This document shows positions 8,248 to 15,324 of a stretch of 38,364 nucleotides of DNA, piece after piece. Below the pieces are notes generated by a model, which was given only the letters and a program-made list of their open reading frames with translations, was not told where the DNA came from and did not search any database. Location of the stretch: assembly GCF_001668625.1 (NCBI RefSeq), contig NZ_LZLJ01000009.1:1-38364 (forward strand). Reading direction: 5' to 3'. Numbering within the stretch: position 1 is the stretch's first letter; each line of letters starts with the position of its first letter. Source of the stretch: Mycobacterium sp. 1274756.6 (lineage in GTDB: Bacteria; Actinomycetota; Actinomycetes; Mycobacteriales; Mycobacteriaceae). Made by a program: the position numbers and the translations under genes.

Positions 8248-9288
8248 ATGAGAATCGGCGTGCAATTGTCCTATGCGGGCGGCTTCAAGGAAACGGTCGA
8301 GCAGGTTGTCGAACTTGAGAAAGTCGGCCTGGATATCGCCTTGGTCGCCGAGGCGTATTCCTACGACGCGGTCAGCCAGCTGGGGTACCTGGCGGCCAAG
8401 ACCGACCGCATCGAGCTGGGGTCGGGGGTGGTGCCGATCTACATCCGCACCCCGGCGCTGCTGGCGATGACCGCGGCCGGTCTGGACTACGTCTCCGACG
8501 GCCGGTTCCGGCTGGGCATCGGCACCTCCGGTCCGCAGGTCATGGAGGGCTTCCACGGGGTGCCGTTTGACGCGCCGCTCGGTCGCACCAGGGAAGTGGT
8601 GGAGATCTGCCGGAAGGTGTGGCGGCGCGAAGATCTGCGGCACGACGGCGCCCACTATCAGATACCGTTGCCCGCCGGGCGCGGCACCGGCCTGGGTAAG
8701 CCGCTGCATCTGATCAATCACCCGGTGCGGGAACGGATCCCGATCTCGATCGCTGCCCTGGGACCGAAGAACGTCGAGCTGACCGCCGAGATCGCCGAGG
8801 GCTGGCAGCCGGTGTTCTTCCATCCGGAGAAGGCCTCGGAGGTGTGGGGGCCGGCGCTGGCGGCCGGGCGGGCCAAACGGGACCCGGCGTTGGGTCCGCT
8901 GGATGTGATGGTGGGGGCGTCCCTGGCCATCGGTGACGACGTCGAGGAGCGGATCGCCTGGGCCAAACCGGTGCTGGCGCTCTACCTGGGCGGGATGGGC
9001 GCCAAGGGCCGGAACTTCTACCACGGCCTGGCCACCCGGTACGGCTACGGCCCGGCCGCCGACCGCATCCAGGAGCTGTACCTGTCCGGACGGAAGCAGG
9101 AGGCGATCGCCGCGGTGCCCGACGAGTTGGTGCGCGCGGTGTCGTTGATCGGCCCGCGCGGGTTCGTCGCCGAACGGGTGGCCGCGTTCGCCGCCGCGGG
9201 GGTGACCACGCTGCTGGTGGGTCCGGTGACCGGCGATCCGCGCGAGTATGTGCGTTACGTCGAGGAGTTGCGCGAACTGCTGCCGTGA
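8248..9288 (+). CDS. LLM class F420-dependent oxidoreductase (Rv3520c-like)
   Basis: A 346-residue luciferase-like (beta/alpha)8-barrel enzyme expected to use coenzyme F420, a deazaflavin common in mycobacteria. Family features include MRIGVQLSY at the first strand, RIELGSGVV, the SDGRFRLGIGTSGPQV segment around residue 90, and the C-terminal LALYLGGMGAKGRNFY block, closely like recalled Rv3520c. Substrate unknown. The ATG at 8248 is preferred over longer readings because the family begins right at this strand and because a -10 box lies just upstream. The 3' end faces the Rv3439c-like gene 18 bp away. Confidence 0.88.
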   Translation: MRIGVQLSYAGGFKETVEQVVELEKVGLDIALVAEAYSYDAVSQLGYLAAKTDRIELGSGVVPIYIRTPALLAMTAAGLDYVSDGRFRLGIGTSGPQVMEGFHGVPFDAPLGRTREVVEICRKVWRREDLRHDGAHYQIPLPAGRGTGLGKPLHLINHPVRERIPISIAALGPKNVELTAEIAEGWQPVFFHPEKASEVWGPALAAGRAKRDPALGPLDVMVGASLAIGDDVEERIAWAKPVLALYLGGMGAKGRNFYHGLATRYGYGPAADRIQELYLSGRKQEAIAAVPDELVRAVSLIGPRGFVAERVAAFAAAGVTTLLVGPVTGDPREYVRYVEELRELLP

Positions 9289-9299
9289 CCGGGCGCCGG

Positions 9300-9318
9300 G
9301 CCGGGCTTAGGCCCCGGC
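9300..9318. terminator. Possible bidirectional hairpin between convergent genes
   Basis: GCCGGGC, loop TTAG, GCCCCGGC can form a 7-bp GC stem with one bulged C. It lies 12 bp after the LLM stop and spans the stop codon of the opposing Rv3439c-like gene. There is no T-run, so this is a weak call in such GC-rich DNA. Confidence 0.3.
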
Positions 9319-10806
9319 CTGCGGCAGTTCGTCGGCGGCGGTCTGGCAGGGCGTGCGCAGCTCGGTGGCGTCTTCCGGATTGGCCGGCGCCGGGTCGGGC
9401 GGGGGCGCGCTGACCGGTGTCGGCTCGCCTTCCGTCGCCGGCGGGGCGGGCTCGGCCGGTGGCGCGGGGGCGTCCTCGGGTGCCGGGTCAGCCGCCGGGT
9501 CGGGGTTCCGGTCGGCCTGGTTGTGGGGTGCGGCGTCGGGTGATTCCGGCTCGCCGGACGCGACGGTCGTGGACTCGGATGGCGCAGGATCGGGTGTTTC
9601 GGACGCCGCATCGGCGGCCGGGTCGCTCGGGTCGGGGTCGCTCGGGTCGGGGTCGCTCGGGTCGTGGTCCGGGTCGCTCGGGTCGAGATCCGGGTCGGTC
9701 GGGTCGCCGGGGTCGGCCGCCGCGCCCAGCAGGGCCGCAAGGCTCGCGCCGAGCAGCCGGCCCAGGCTCGTCAGTATCCCGGGACCGGCCGCCCCGGCGG
9801 ACTCGCCGCCCGCCGGCCAGTTCGCGGCCGGATCGCACAGCCCCGGTGATTCGGTGGGCCCTGCCGCCGCGGCCGGCGCGAGCGGCGGTGGCGCGGGCGG
9901 CGGCGGCGCGGGCGGCGGTGGCGCGGGTGGCGCTGGCTCGGGCGGCGGTGGCGCGGAGGTGCTCTCAGGCCGCGGTGGTGCGGGCGGGCTCTCGGGCGGC
10001 ACCGGAGCGGGTGCGGCAGCTGCTGCGGGCCCCGCGAGCACTGATGGGGCAGCCGCCGGCGAGTCCGGACACTCCCCCGCCGCCGCCGCCACGGTGGCCG
10101 GCGCCGCCGGCACGGCCACCGGCAGCGCACCCGGCAGCGCGAAGGAGGCCGGCCCCGCCGCGGTGATCCGGGCGATGGCATCGCGGTAGCCGTCGTCGAC
10201 CGCGGTGCGCGCCGCCCGCATCGCGGCGAGCCAGTCGGTGCCGATCTCGGTGTCCAGGTAGGCCATGACCTCCCCGGTCAGCACCTCCTCGGCGTGGCGG
10301 TCGGGCAGCCCGCCGAGCACGGTGTCGGCGGCCGCGAGCCAGCTCGCTCGCCGGGACGCCCGGCGGTCGTCGATCGTCACCGCGGCGGCGGCCTTGGCGG
10401 CGACGGCCTGCGCCAGCGCCGCGCGCAGCGCGGTGCAGGCCTCGGCGGCGCGCCGGGAGGCATCGGCCACCTGTTGGGCGGCCGCGCAATGGCGCTGCAG
10501 GAACACCGCCGCCGCCGCGGCGGCCGGTCCCGACCACGCGCCGCTCAGCTCGACGGCCAGCGCGCGCTGGGTGGCCGCCGCGCCGTCGGCGGCCGCGGCG
10601 GTGGCCCACAGCAGGGCGCAATCGCGGTCGAGGGCCGCCAGATCCAGGCCGGCTTCCCGGTCGTACTCGTCGAGAATGCGGTGGTCGTCGCCGGTCAGGT
10701 CGCGGTGGCGGTAGCCGAGGCGGGCCGCCGCCGACACGTAGCGCTGGGTATGGGCCGCCGCCGGCCGGGCCCAGGCCTGCCGGGCGTCGACCCCACCTTC
10801 GGTCAT
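9307..10806 (-). CDS. WxG-hairpin, Pro/Ala-rich protein (Rv3439c-like); candidate ESX substrate
   Basis: A 499-residue protein corresponding by position and composition to Rv3439c, an Ala/Pro-rich protein of unknown function. Residues 55-141 are Ala-rich helices split by GAWSGPAA, with the WSG at 91-93: this is the helix-WxG-helix pattern of type VII secretion substrates. A YLDTE (YxxxE) occurs at 183-187. From about residue 215 the chain is low complexity: Pro-rich 265-312 (PPAPP type), a short hydrophobic segment 343-362, then DPSDP tandem repeats 374-396 and an acidic Pro-rich tail. The partner gene is 4 bp upstream. By analogy with EspA and EspC the two could form a co-secreted dimer, perhaps through ESX-4 nearby. 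That role is inference; the gene itself is secure. Confidence 0.8.
   Translation of the reverse strand: MTEGGVDARQAWARPAAAHTQRYVSAAARLGYRHRDLTGDDHRILDEYDREAGLDLAALDRDCALLWATAAAADGAAATQRALAVELSGAWSGPAAAAAAVFLQRHCAAAQQVADASRRAAEACTALRAALAQAVAAKAAAAVTIDDRRASRRASWLAAADTVLGGLPDRHAEEVLTGEVMAYLDTEIGTDWLAAMRAARTAVDDGYRDAIARITAAGPASFALPGALPVAVPAAPATVAAAAGECPDSPAAAPSVLAGPAAAAAPAPVPPESPPAPPRPESTSAPPPPEPAPPAPPPPAPPPPAPPPLAPAAAAGPTESPGLCDPAANWPAGGESAGAAGPGILTSLGRLLGASLAALLGAAADPGDPTDPDLDPSDPDHDPSDPDPSDPDPSDPAADAASETPDPAPSESTTVASGEPESPDAAPHNQADRNPDPAADPAPEDAPAPPAEPAPPATEGEPTPVSAPPPDPAPANPEDATELRTPCQTAADELPQAGA
9622..9666 (-). repeat. 15-bp in-frame tandem repeat (DPSDP units)
   Basis: Three consecutive copies of GTCGCTCGGGTCGGG on the plus strand (9622-9636, 9637-9651, 9652-9666), the third with one mismatch. 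Degenerate copies continue to about 9716. On the coding strand they encode repeated Asp-Pro-Ser-Asp-Pro. Because the unit is 15 bp, copy-number change keeps the frame, so this is a likely length-variable site. Confidence 0.75.
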
Positions 10807-10810
10807 CGGG

Positions 10811-11125
10811 TCAGCCGATGCGGGCCGCGCAGCGCCGCTCGGCCTCGGTGTAGGACCCCACCCCGGCGCGCAGGGTCGCCGCGATCTCGTTGACCGCCCG
10901 CGACCAGCGGATCAGATCCTCGCCGAGGCGGTCCAGCGCGGCGCGCAGCGCGTCGCCCTGAGCGCGGTACGCCCGCCCGGCGCAGGCGCCGTCGAAACTC
11001 AACCCGGCCCGGTGGCGCTGCCCCGCCGCCGCCAGGGCCGGTCCGTCGGCGGCGAACCGGTCGGCCACCTCGCGTACCGCGGCCACCTCGACCCGGACGC
11101 ACGAATCACTCTGCGCTGCTGCCAT
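10811..11125 (-). CDS. EspC-like small helical protein with YxxxE signal (Rv3440c-like)
   Basis: A 104-residue protein corresponding to Rv3440c (about 103 residues). Two Ala-rich helices (about 10-40 and 50-88) are joined by the turn GLSFDGACAG. The C-terminus holds SYTEAERRC, in which Y92-T-E-A-E96 matches the YxxxD/E type VII secretion signal, placed just after the second helix as in EspC and CFP-10. Size and layout fit the EspC/WXG100-like families. Function is unproven. The gene precedes the WxG protein by 4 bp and they are surely co-expressed. The start ATG at 11125 leaves a 40-bp gap to glmM, which holds a GGAAC element and a hairpin. Confidence 0.82.
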   Translation of the reverse strand: MAAAQSDSCVRVEVAAVREVADRFAADGPALAAAGQRHRAGLSFDGACAGRAYRAQGDALRAALDRLGEDLIRWSRAVNEIAATLRAGVGSYTEAERRCAARIG

Positions 11126-11133
11126 ATCCGGTA

Positions 11134-11160
11134 GGACCGGCGGGCACCCGCCGAGGTTCC
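11134..11160 (-). promoter_or_regulatory. Possible ECF-sigma promoter for the EspC-like pair
   Basis: On the minus strand GGAAC (11160-11156) is followed after 16 bases by CGGTCC. GGAAC is the -35 element of several mycobacterial ECF sigma factors; the SigM type is GGAAC-N16 to 18-CGTC. The -10 match here is imperfect. Support comes from the similar and better site before esxU at 14314-14340. Confidence 0.35.
11138..11153 (-). terminator. Hairpin after glmM
   Basis: CGGCGGG-CA-CCCGCCG is an inverted repeat 13 bp beyond the glmM stop, able to form a 6-bp stem with a 4-base loop. No T-run follows. It lies inside the spacer of the proposed ECF promoter, so it may instead be an operator. Confidence 0.35.
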
Positions 11161-11165
11161 GTCGA

Positions 11166-12497
11166 TCAGGACTGGGCGGCGACCGTGTCGGCGACCCGGT
11201 TGGCGACCCGGCGGGCGGTGTCCTCGTCGGCCGCCTCCACCATCACCCGCACCAGCTGCTCGGTCCCCGAGGGCCGCAACAGGATTCGTCCGGTCGCACC
11301 GAGCTCTTCCTCGGCTTGGGCGACCGCGTCACGGACCGCCGGCGCGGCCGCGACGGTGGCCTTGTCGGTCACCTCGACGTTGATCAGCACCTGGGGCAGG
11401 GTCCGCATCGCCGACGCCAGCTCCGCCAGGGCGGTGCCGGTCTGCGCCATCCGCGACATCAGGCTCAGCCCGGTGATGATGCCGTCACCGGTGCTGACCA
11501 ACCCCGGCAGCACGATGTGCCCGGATTGCTCACCGCCCAGGCTGTAGCCGCCCGCTCGCAGCTCCTCGAGGACGTAGCGGTCGCCGACGGCGGTGGTGCG
11601 CACGGTGATTCCGGCGTCCCGCATCGCCAGGTGCAGGCCCAGGTTGCTCATCACGGTGGCGACCAGGGTGTTCGACGCCAACGCGCCGGCTTCCTGCATC
11701 GCCAGCGCGAGCACCGCCATGATCGCGTCGCCGTCGACCACCGCGCCGGTGGCGTCCACGGCCAGGCAGCGGTCGGCGTCGCCGTCGTGGGCGATCCCCA
11801 GGTCGGCGCCGTGCTCCCGCACCGCGTCGCGCAGCGGGTCCAGGTGGGTCGATCCGCACCGGTCGTTGATGTTCAGCCCGTCCGGTTCGGCGTTGATCGC
11901 GATGACCGTCGCGCCCGCGGCGCGGTAGGCGCGGGGTGCGGCGACCGAGGCGGCGCCGTGCGAGCAGTCCACCACCACGGTCAGACCGGTCAGGTCCGCG
12001 GTGGCCGCCGCGGCGACCCGGGCGAGGTAGCGGTCGGCGGCGTCGGTCGCGTCGCGGACCCGGCCCACCTCCGCGCCGATGGGGCGCAGGCCCGGCCCGG
12101 CCGCCACCTGTTCCTCGATGCGGTCCTCGGTGGCGTCGTCGAGCTTCTGCCCGCCGGGGCCGAAGATCTTGATGCCGTTGTCGGGCATCGGGTTATGCGA
12201 CGCGGAGATCATCACGCCGAGCGCGGCATCGTAGGCGTCGGTGAGGTAGGCCACCGCCGGCGTGGGCAGCACCCCGACCCGCAGTGCGTCAACGCCCTGA
12301 CTGGTCAGACCGGCGATGACCGCCGCCTCGAGCATCTCGCCGCTGGCGCGCGGGTCGCGGCCGACCACCGCCACCGGCCGGCCGTCGGCGACGGCCAGCT
12401 GGTGGGCGGCGGCGGCTCCGAGAGCCAACGCGAGTTCCGCGGTCAGTTCGCGGTTGGCGACGCCACGGACACCGTCGGTGCCGAAAAGGCGACCCAT
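11166..12497 (-). CDS. glmM: Phosphoglucosamine mutase GlmM
   Basis: Converts glucosamine-6-phosphate to glucosamine-1-phosphate, the precursor of UDP-GlcNAc for peptidoglycan; cytoplasmic and essential. At 443 residues it matches the family (M. tuberculosis mrsA about 448). The start [15 protein letters not shown] is diagnostic. The phosphorylated catalytic Ser100 lies in ISASHNP, metal-binding Asp residues in AHDGDADRC, the sugar-binding GGEQSGH follows, and the phosphate-binding [13 protein letters not shown] is near the C-terminus. It starts 6 bp after the rpsI stop, in the same direction, so it is likely transcribed from the rplM promoter too. Confidence 0.97.
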   Translation of the reverse strand: MGRLFGTDGVRGVANRELTAELALALGAAAAHQLAVADGRPVAVVGRDPRASGEMLEAAVIAGLTSQGVDALRVGVLPTPAVAYLTDAYDAALGVMISASHNPMPDNGIKIFGPGGQKLDDATEDRIEEQVAAGPGLRPIGAEVGRVRDATDAADRYLARVAAAATADLTGLTVVVDCSHGAASVAAPRAYRAAGATVIAINAEPDGLNINDRCGSTHLDPLRDAVREHGADLGIAHDGDADRCLAVDATGAVVDGDAIMAVLALAMQEAGALASNTLVATVMSNLGLHLAMRDAGITVRTTAVGDRYVLEELRAGGYSLGGEQSGHIVLPGLVSTGDGIITGLSLMSRMAQTGTALAELASAMRTLPQVLINVEVTDKATVAAAPAVRDAVAQAEEELGATGRILLRPSGTEQLVRVMVEAADEDTARRVANRVADTVAAQS

Positions 12498-12503
12498 GAC
12501 AGG

Positions 12504-12983
12504 TCAGCGCTTGCTGTACTGCGGCGCCTTGCGGGCCTTCTTCAAGCCGTACTTCTTGCGCTCGATCTCCCGCGGGTCGCGGGTGAGGAACCCGGCCTTC
12601 TTCAGCACCGGCCGGTCTTCCGGGGAGACCAGGATCAGCGCCCGGGCGATGGCCAGGCGCAGCGCGCCGGCCTGGCCGGAGGGGCCGCCACCGTCGAGGT
12701 GGGCGTAGATGTCGACGCTGTCGGCGCGGTCCACGGCCACCAGCGGCGCCTTGATCTGCTGCTGGTGGACCTTGTTGGGGAAGTAGTTCTCCAGCGACCG
12801 GCCGTCCAGCTCGAACTTGCCGGTGCCGGGCACCAGGCGCACGCGGGCCACGGCTTCCTTGCGCCGGCCCACGGTCTGGATGAGGCCGTCGATCACCACC
12901 GGCTCGCGCGGGGTCTCCGCGGCGGTCTCGGCGGGCTGGGTCTCGGGGTTGTCAGTCGTCGGCTGGGTCGTCGGCTGGGTCAC
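12504..12983 (-). CDS. rpsI: 30S ribosomal protein uS9
   Basis: Small-subunit protein S9 (uS9), 159 residues; its basic tail reaches the P-site tRNA. The core runs from [16 protein letters not shown] (about residue 35) to the C-terminus [12 protein letters not shown], the universal ending. The first 30 residues are a Thr/Pro/Glu-rich extension found in mycobacterial S9. The GTG start at 12983 overlaps the rplM stop (GTGA), showing tight coupling of S9 with L13, as in most bacteria. Confidence 0.97.
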   Translation of the reverse strand: MTQPTTQPTTDNPETQPAETAAETPREPVVIDGLIQTVGRRKEAVARVRLVPGTGKFELDGRSLENYFPNKVHQQQIKAPLVAVDRADSVDIYAHLDGGGPSGQAGALRLAIARALILVSPEDRPVLKKAGFLTRDPREIERKKYGLKKARKAPQYSKR

Positions 12984-13423
12984 TGCGTCACCTGCTTGAT
13001 CTCGTACGGAACCGGCTGCTGGGCGGCGTGCGGGTGCTCGGGCCCGGCGTAGACGCGCAGCTTGGTCTTGATCTGGCGGCCCAGCCGGTTCTTCGGCAGC
13101 ATCCCGACGATCGCCTTCTCCACGACCCGCTCCGGGTGCTTGTCCATCAGGTCGGCGACGGTGCGCTTGCGCAGCCCGCCGGGGTAACCCGAGTGCCGGT
13201 AGACCAGGGTGCGTTTCGGCTTGTCGCTGCTGATGGCGACCTTGTCGGCGTTGACGATGATGACGAAGTCGCCACCGTCGACGTTCGGCGTGAACGTCGG
13301 CTTGTGCTTGCCGCGCAGCAGCGTCGCCGCCGCGGAGGCCAGCCGGCCGAGTACCACGTCAGTGGCGTCGATGACATGCCACGAGCGCGTGGTGTCACCC
13401 GCCTTCGGCGTGTAAGTAGGCAC
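12980..13423 (-). CDS. rplM: 50S ribosomal protein uL13
   Basis: Large-subunit protein L13 (uL13), 147 residues, an early assembly protein that binds 23S rRNA. Recognised by [18 protein letters not shown] at the start, the [12 protein letters not shown] strand, [10 protein letters not shown], and [10 protein letters not shown]. The GTG start at 13423 gives the usual [11 protein letters not shown]-terminus. A strong vegetative promoter at 13553-13582 precedes it with a leader of about 123 bases. Confidence 0.97.
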   Translation of the reverse strand: MPTYTPKAGDTTRSWHVIDATDVVLGRLASAAATLLRGKHKPTFTPNVDGGDFVIIVNADKVAISSDKPKRTLVYRHSGYPGGLRKRTVADLMDKHPERVVEKAIVGMLPKNRLGRQIKTKLRVYAGPEHPHAAQQPVPYEIKQVTQ

Positions 13424-13552
13424 AGCGCTTACTCGACTTTCTCTCGGGTTGATCCCGGGGTGACCCGGGTGCCGGTCCGGCGTGAGCGGCGAGGATGGTC
13501 TCGGCGACCGACATCGACCCGAGGATCCGTGCTGACCGCACGCCAGCGAAGG

Positions 13553-13582
13553 AGCTTACCGGCCGGTATCGGCGCTGGTCAA
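13553..13582 (-). promoter_or_regulatory. Housekeeping promoter for rplM-rpsI(-glmM)
   Basis: On the minus strand TTGACC (13582-13577), an 18-base spacer, and TAAGCT (13558-13553) match a SigA promoter well. Predicted start near 13546, leaving about 123 bases of leader before rplM. In that leader CCCGGG-GTGA-CCCGGG (13454-13469, plus-strand reading) can form a 6-bp hairpin. Confidence 0.6.
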
Positions 13583-13594
13583 AACCGGAGGTGA

Positions 13595-13635
13595 TGGTGT
13601 GGCCCCGGCCGCTCCCCAACATCGGGGCCACACCA
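13595..13635 (-). terminator. Strong hairpin terminator after esxT
   Basis: A perfect 13-bp inverted repeat, TGGTGTGGCCCCG (13595-13607) and CGGGGCCACACCA (13623-13635), with a 15-base loop. It begins 10 bp past the esxT stop. A TTTT run follows about 10 bases later in the direction of transcription. It separates the ESX-4 genes from the rplM promoter. Confidence 0.65.
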
Positions 13636-13645
13636 CGCTGGTGGG

Positions 13646-13942
13646 TCAGCGCCGCCAGGAGTTCGCGGCCTGCCGGTCGGTGTGGGCCAGGTCCCCCGCC
13701 CCGTCGCGCACCGCGTCGCCCAGCTCGACCAGGATGTCGTTGAGGGCGGTGGCCGCGCTGTGCCAACGGTGCTGCTCGTCGCGGTAGGCGGTGGCGGCCT
13801 CCCGCGTCCAGGACTGCAGCAGCGGCGCGATCTGGGCGCGCAGGTCCTGCAGCGCGGTGGTGATCCGCGCGGCGGTGGCGTGGATGTCGCGGCGGACGAG
13901 GTCCTCCATCGCGTCGAAGCGGTAGGACAGCAGGTGCTCCAT
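13646..13942 (-). CDS. esxT: ESX-4 substrate EsxT (WXG100 family)
   Basis: A 98-residue WXG100-family protein corresponding to Rv3444c. Helix-turn-helix with the central turn LQSWTREAA: Trp is present, but the Gly of WxG is Arg (W-T-R), as in recalled M. tuberculosis EsxT. The ends LAHTDRQAANSW also match. No YxxxD/E follows the second helix. The start ATG at 13942 gives MEHLLSYRFDAMEDL, which aligns with the M. tuberculosis protein; an earlier reading adds only a few Arg-rich residues. The gene follows esxU by 14 bp, and the two are expected to form a heterodimer exported by ESX-4. Confidence 0.9.
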   Translation of the reverse strand: MEHLLSYRFDAMEDLVRRDIHATAARITTALQDLRAQIAPLLQSWTREAATAYRDEQHRWHSAATALNDILVELGDAVRDGAGDLAHTDRQAANSWRR

Positions 13943-13956
13943 CGTGACCCTTCTCC

Positions 13957-14274
13957 TCACAGCTGCCCGCCGGCGGCGGCGACGCGGTGCGCATGAGCGT
14001 CGGCGGCGGCCCGCAGGGCGCGTTCGTTGGCGCGGATGGTTTGGGCGATCTCGTGTAGCGCGCGGTGCAGTTGCATCGCCTCCCGGTTCCAGCGGTCGAT
14101 CACCGACTGGAAGCGGGTGGCGGCGCTGCCGGACCAGACGGCGGCGGGGACGCCGGCCATCCGGGTGATGAAGGCGTGCAGGGTGGCGCGCAGTTCGTCG
14201 TTGACCCGGTCGGTGCCGGCGGCCACCGCGCGCATCAGCTCCAGGTCGACGCTGAGGGTCTGCTCGGTGCTCAT
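13957..14274 (-). CDS. esxU: ESX-4 substrate EsxU (WXG100 family)
   Basis: A 105-residue WXG100 protein corresponding to Rv3445c. Two long helices flank the turn AAVWSGSAATRF, which has a true WSG. It has no tyrosine at all, so it cannot carry a YxxxD/E signal. The predicted partner is EsxT, encoded 14 bp downstream. The start ATG at 14274 has GGAG a few bases upstream on the coding strand. An ECF/SigM-like promoter lies at 14314-14340 and a strong terminator follows esxT, so esxU-esxT looks like its own transcription unit. Confidence 0.92.
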   Translation of the reverse strand: MSTEQTLSVDLELMRAVAAGTDRVNDELRATLHAFITRMAGVPAAVWSGSAATRFQSVIDRWNREAMQLHRALHEIAQTIRANERALRAAADAHAHRVAAAGGQL

Positions 14275-14313
14275 CGGGTCTCCGCTCGCGATCGGGGGGC
14301 TGTTATCGGGTTG

Positions 14314-14340
14314 GACGGTGCGCGCCCGCGGTGGGGTTCC
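14314..14340 (-). promoter_or_regulatory. ECF sigma (SigM-type) promoter for esxU-esxT
   Basis: On the minus strand GGAAC (14340-14336), 18 bases, then CGTC (14317-14314). This fits the SigM consensus GGAAC-N16 to 18-CGTC. As I recall, SigM raises esxT/esxU expression in M. tuberculosis, which agrees. Predicted start near 14306, leader about 32 bases. The base after CGTC is C, not the purine of the full consensus. Confidence 0.6.
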
Positions 14341-14367
14341 TCATTTTTCGCCGCCGGCAGCCGGTGT

Positions 14368-15324
14368 TCAATTCACCGTGTGCGCCGAGCGGATCGCCTG
14401 CTCGCATACCGCGTGGATGGCCGGTTCGTCGCCGGGCCGGCTCTGGCAGCCGACGCTGATGCGCACCGGGCCGTCGAGCAGCACCGTCCACGCCACCTCG
14501 TGGTCGGCGCGAAGCTCCCGGTAGGTCACCGCGGGTCGGCCGGCCCGCTCGCCGCCGGGTGTGAAGTCGACGAACACCCCGGCGGGCTGGTCGGCGATGG
14601 CGGCGCCGAGCACGTCGGCGACGTCGGCCAGCGAGCGTCCGGCGGCCGGCGCCTGGGTGAGATGGACCCGCAGCAGCGGCTCGGCCGGCGAGCTCACCTC
14701 CAGCCGCGCCGAGCCCGGCCCGTCGGTGACGCGCCGCACCGGCCACCCCGCCGGGACCTGCAGGGCCACCCGGCCCTCGACCAGGGTGGCCGACACCGGC
14801 TGGTCGGCGCCGCGCTCACCCGGTCGCGGGACCGCCGACAGGGCCGCGATCACCAGCGTGAGCGCGGTGGCCGCCGCGATCACCCGGCCGCGTCGGCCCG
14901 CTCGGGGTGCGGGCGCCGGGGTGTCCGCGAGCCCGGCGGCCAGCCGGTGCAGCCGGGCGTCGTCGACGATCACGCTGAGCAGCGTCCCGGCGGCGGGAAG
15001 CCGCTCGGTGATCAGCGCGGCCAGCGCGGTGGCGCCGGGCACCTGCGCGGGGGTGTCCACCACTACGGCGGCCCCGCGCGGCGCGGCCCGGGTCGCGGCG
15101 GCGGCGACGACGGCCGCCGCCAGCTGCCGCCGGTCTCCGGTGCGATCGAAGGTCGTGGCGGCGGGCGGGCCTGCGGTGTCGGTGACGGTGACGGTCGCCG
15201 CGTCGATCTCGATGACCACCGGTGTCGGCGGGGCGGCGCGGGCCAGCAGCCACCAGCGGGGCCGGCTGCGCACCTCCCCGGCGGCGCCGGCCGTGCTGCG
15301 CGTCGGCGCCGGCCGGGTCGTCAC
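14368..15324 (-). CDS. Type VII secretion-associated protein (Rv3446c-like)
   Basis: A 318-residue protein of the type VII secretion-associated family typical of ESX-4 loci (Rv3446c, TIGR03931). The N-terminal half is cytoplasmic, with an actin-like/ATPase-like start (VVIEIDAATVTVTDTAG). One transmembrane helix lies near residues 172-190 (VIAAATALTLVIAALS). The extracytoplasmic C-terminal domain has conserved-looking YRELRADHEVAWTVLLDG and ends with two Cys (GCQSRP, VCEQA). Role within ESX-4 unknown. Two GTG starts are possible, 15336 and 15324. The latter overlaps the eccC4 stop as GTGA and is chosen. Confidence 0.85.
   Translation of the reverse strand: MTTRPAPTRSTAGAAGEVRSRPRWWLLARAAPPTPVVIEIDAATVTVTDTAGPPAATTFDRTGDRRQLAAAVVAAAATRAAPRGAAVVVDTPAQVPGATALAALITERLPAAGTLLSVIVDDARLHRLAAGLADTPAPAPRAGRRGRVIAAATALTLVIAALSAVPRPGERGADQPVSATLVEGRVALQVPAGWPVRRVTDGPGSARLEVSSPAEPLLRVHLTQAPAAGRSLADVADVLGAAIADQPAGVFVDFTPGGERAGRPAVTYRELRADHEVAWTVLLDGPVRISVGCQSRPGDEPAIHAVCEQAIRSAHTVN

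Noticed and set aside
9871..9957. GGCGGC/GCGGGC-rich stretch as a non-coding repeat or CRISPR-like array
   Set aside because: It encodes the Pro/Ala-rich region of the WxG protein in frame; there are no spacers or constant repeats.
13424..13645. A small gene between esxT and rplM
   Set aside because: The short frames here have no ribosome site or recognisable product; the interval is explained by a terminator, a promoter and the rplM leader.
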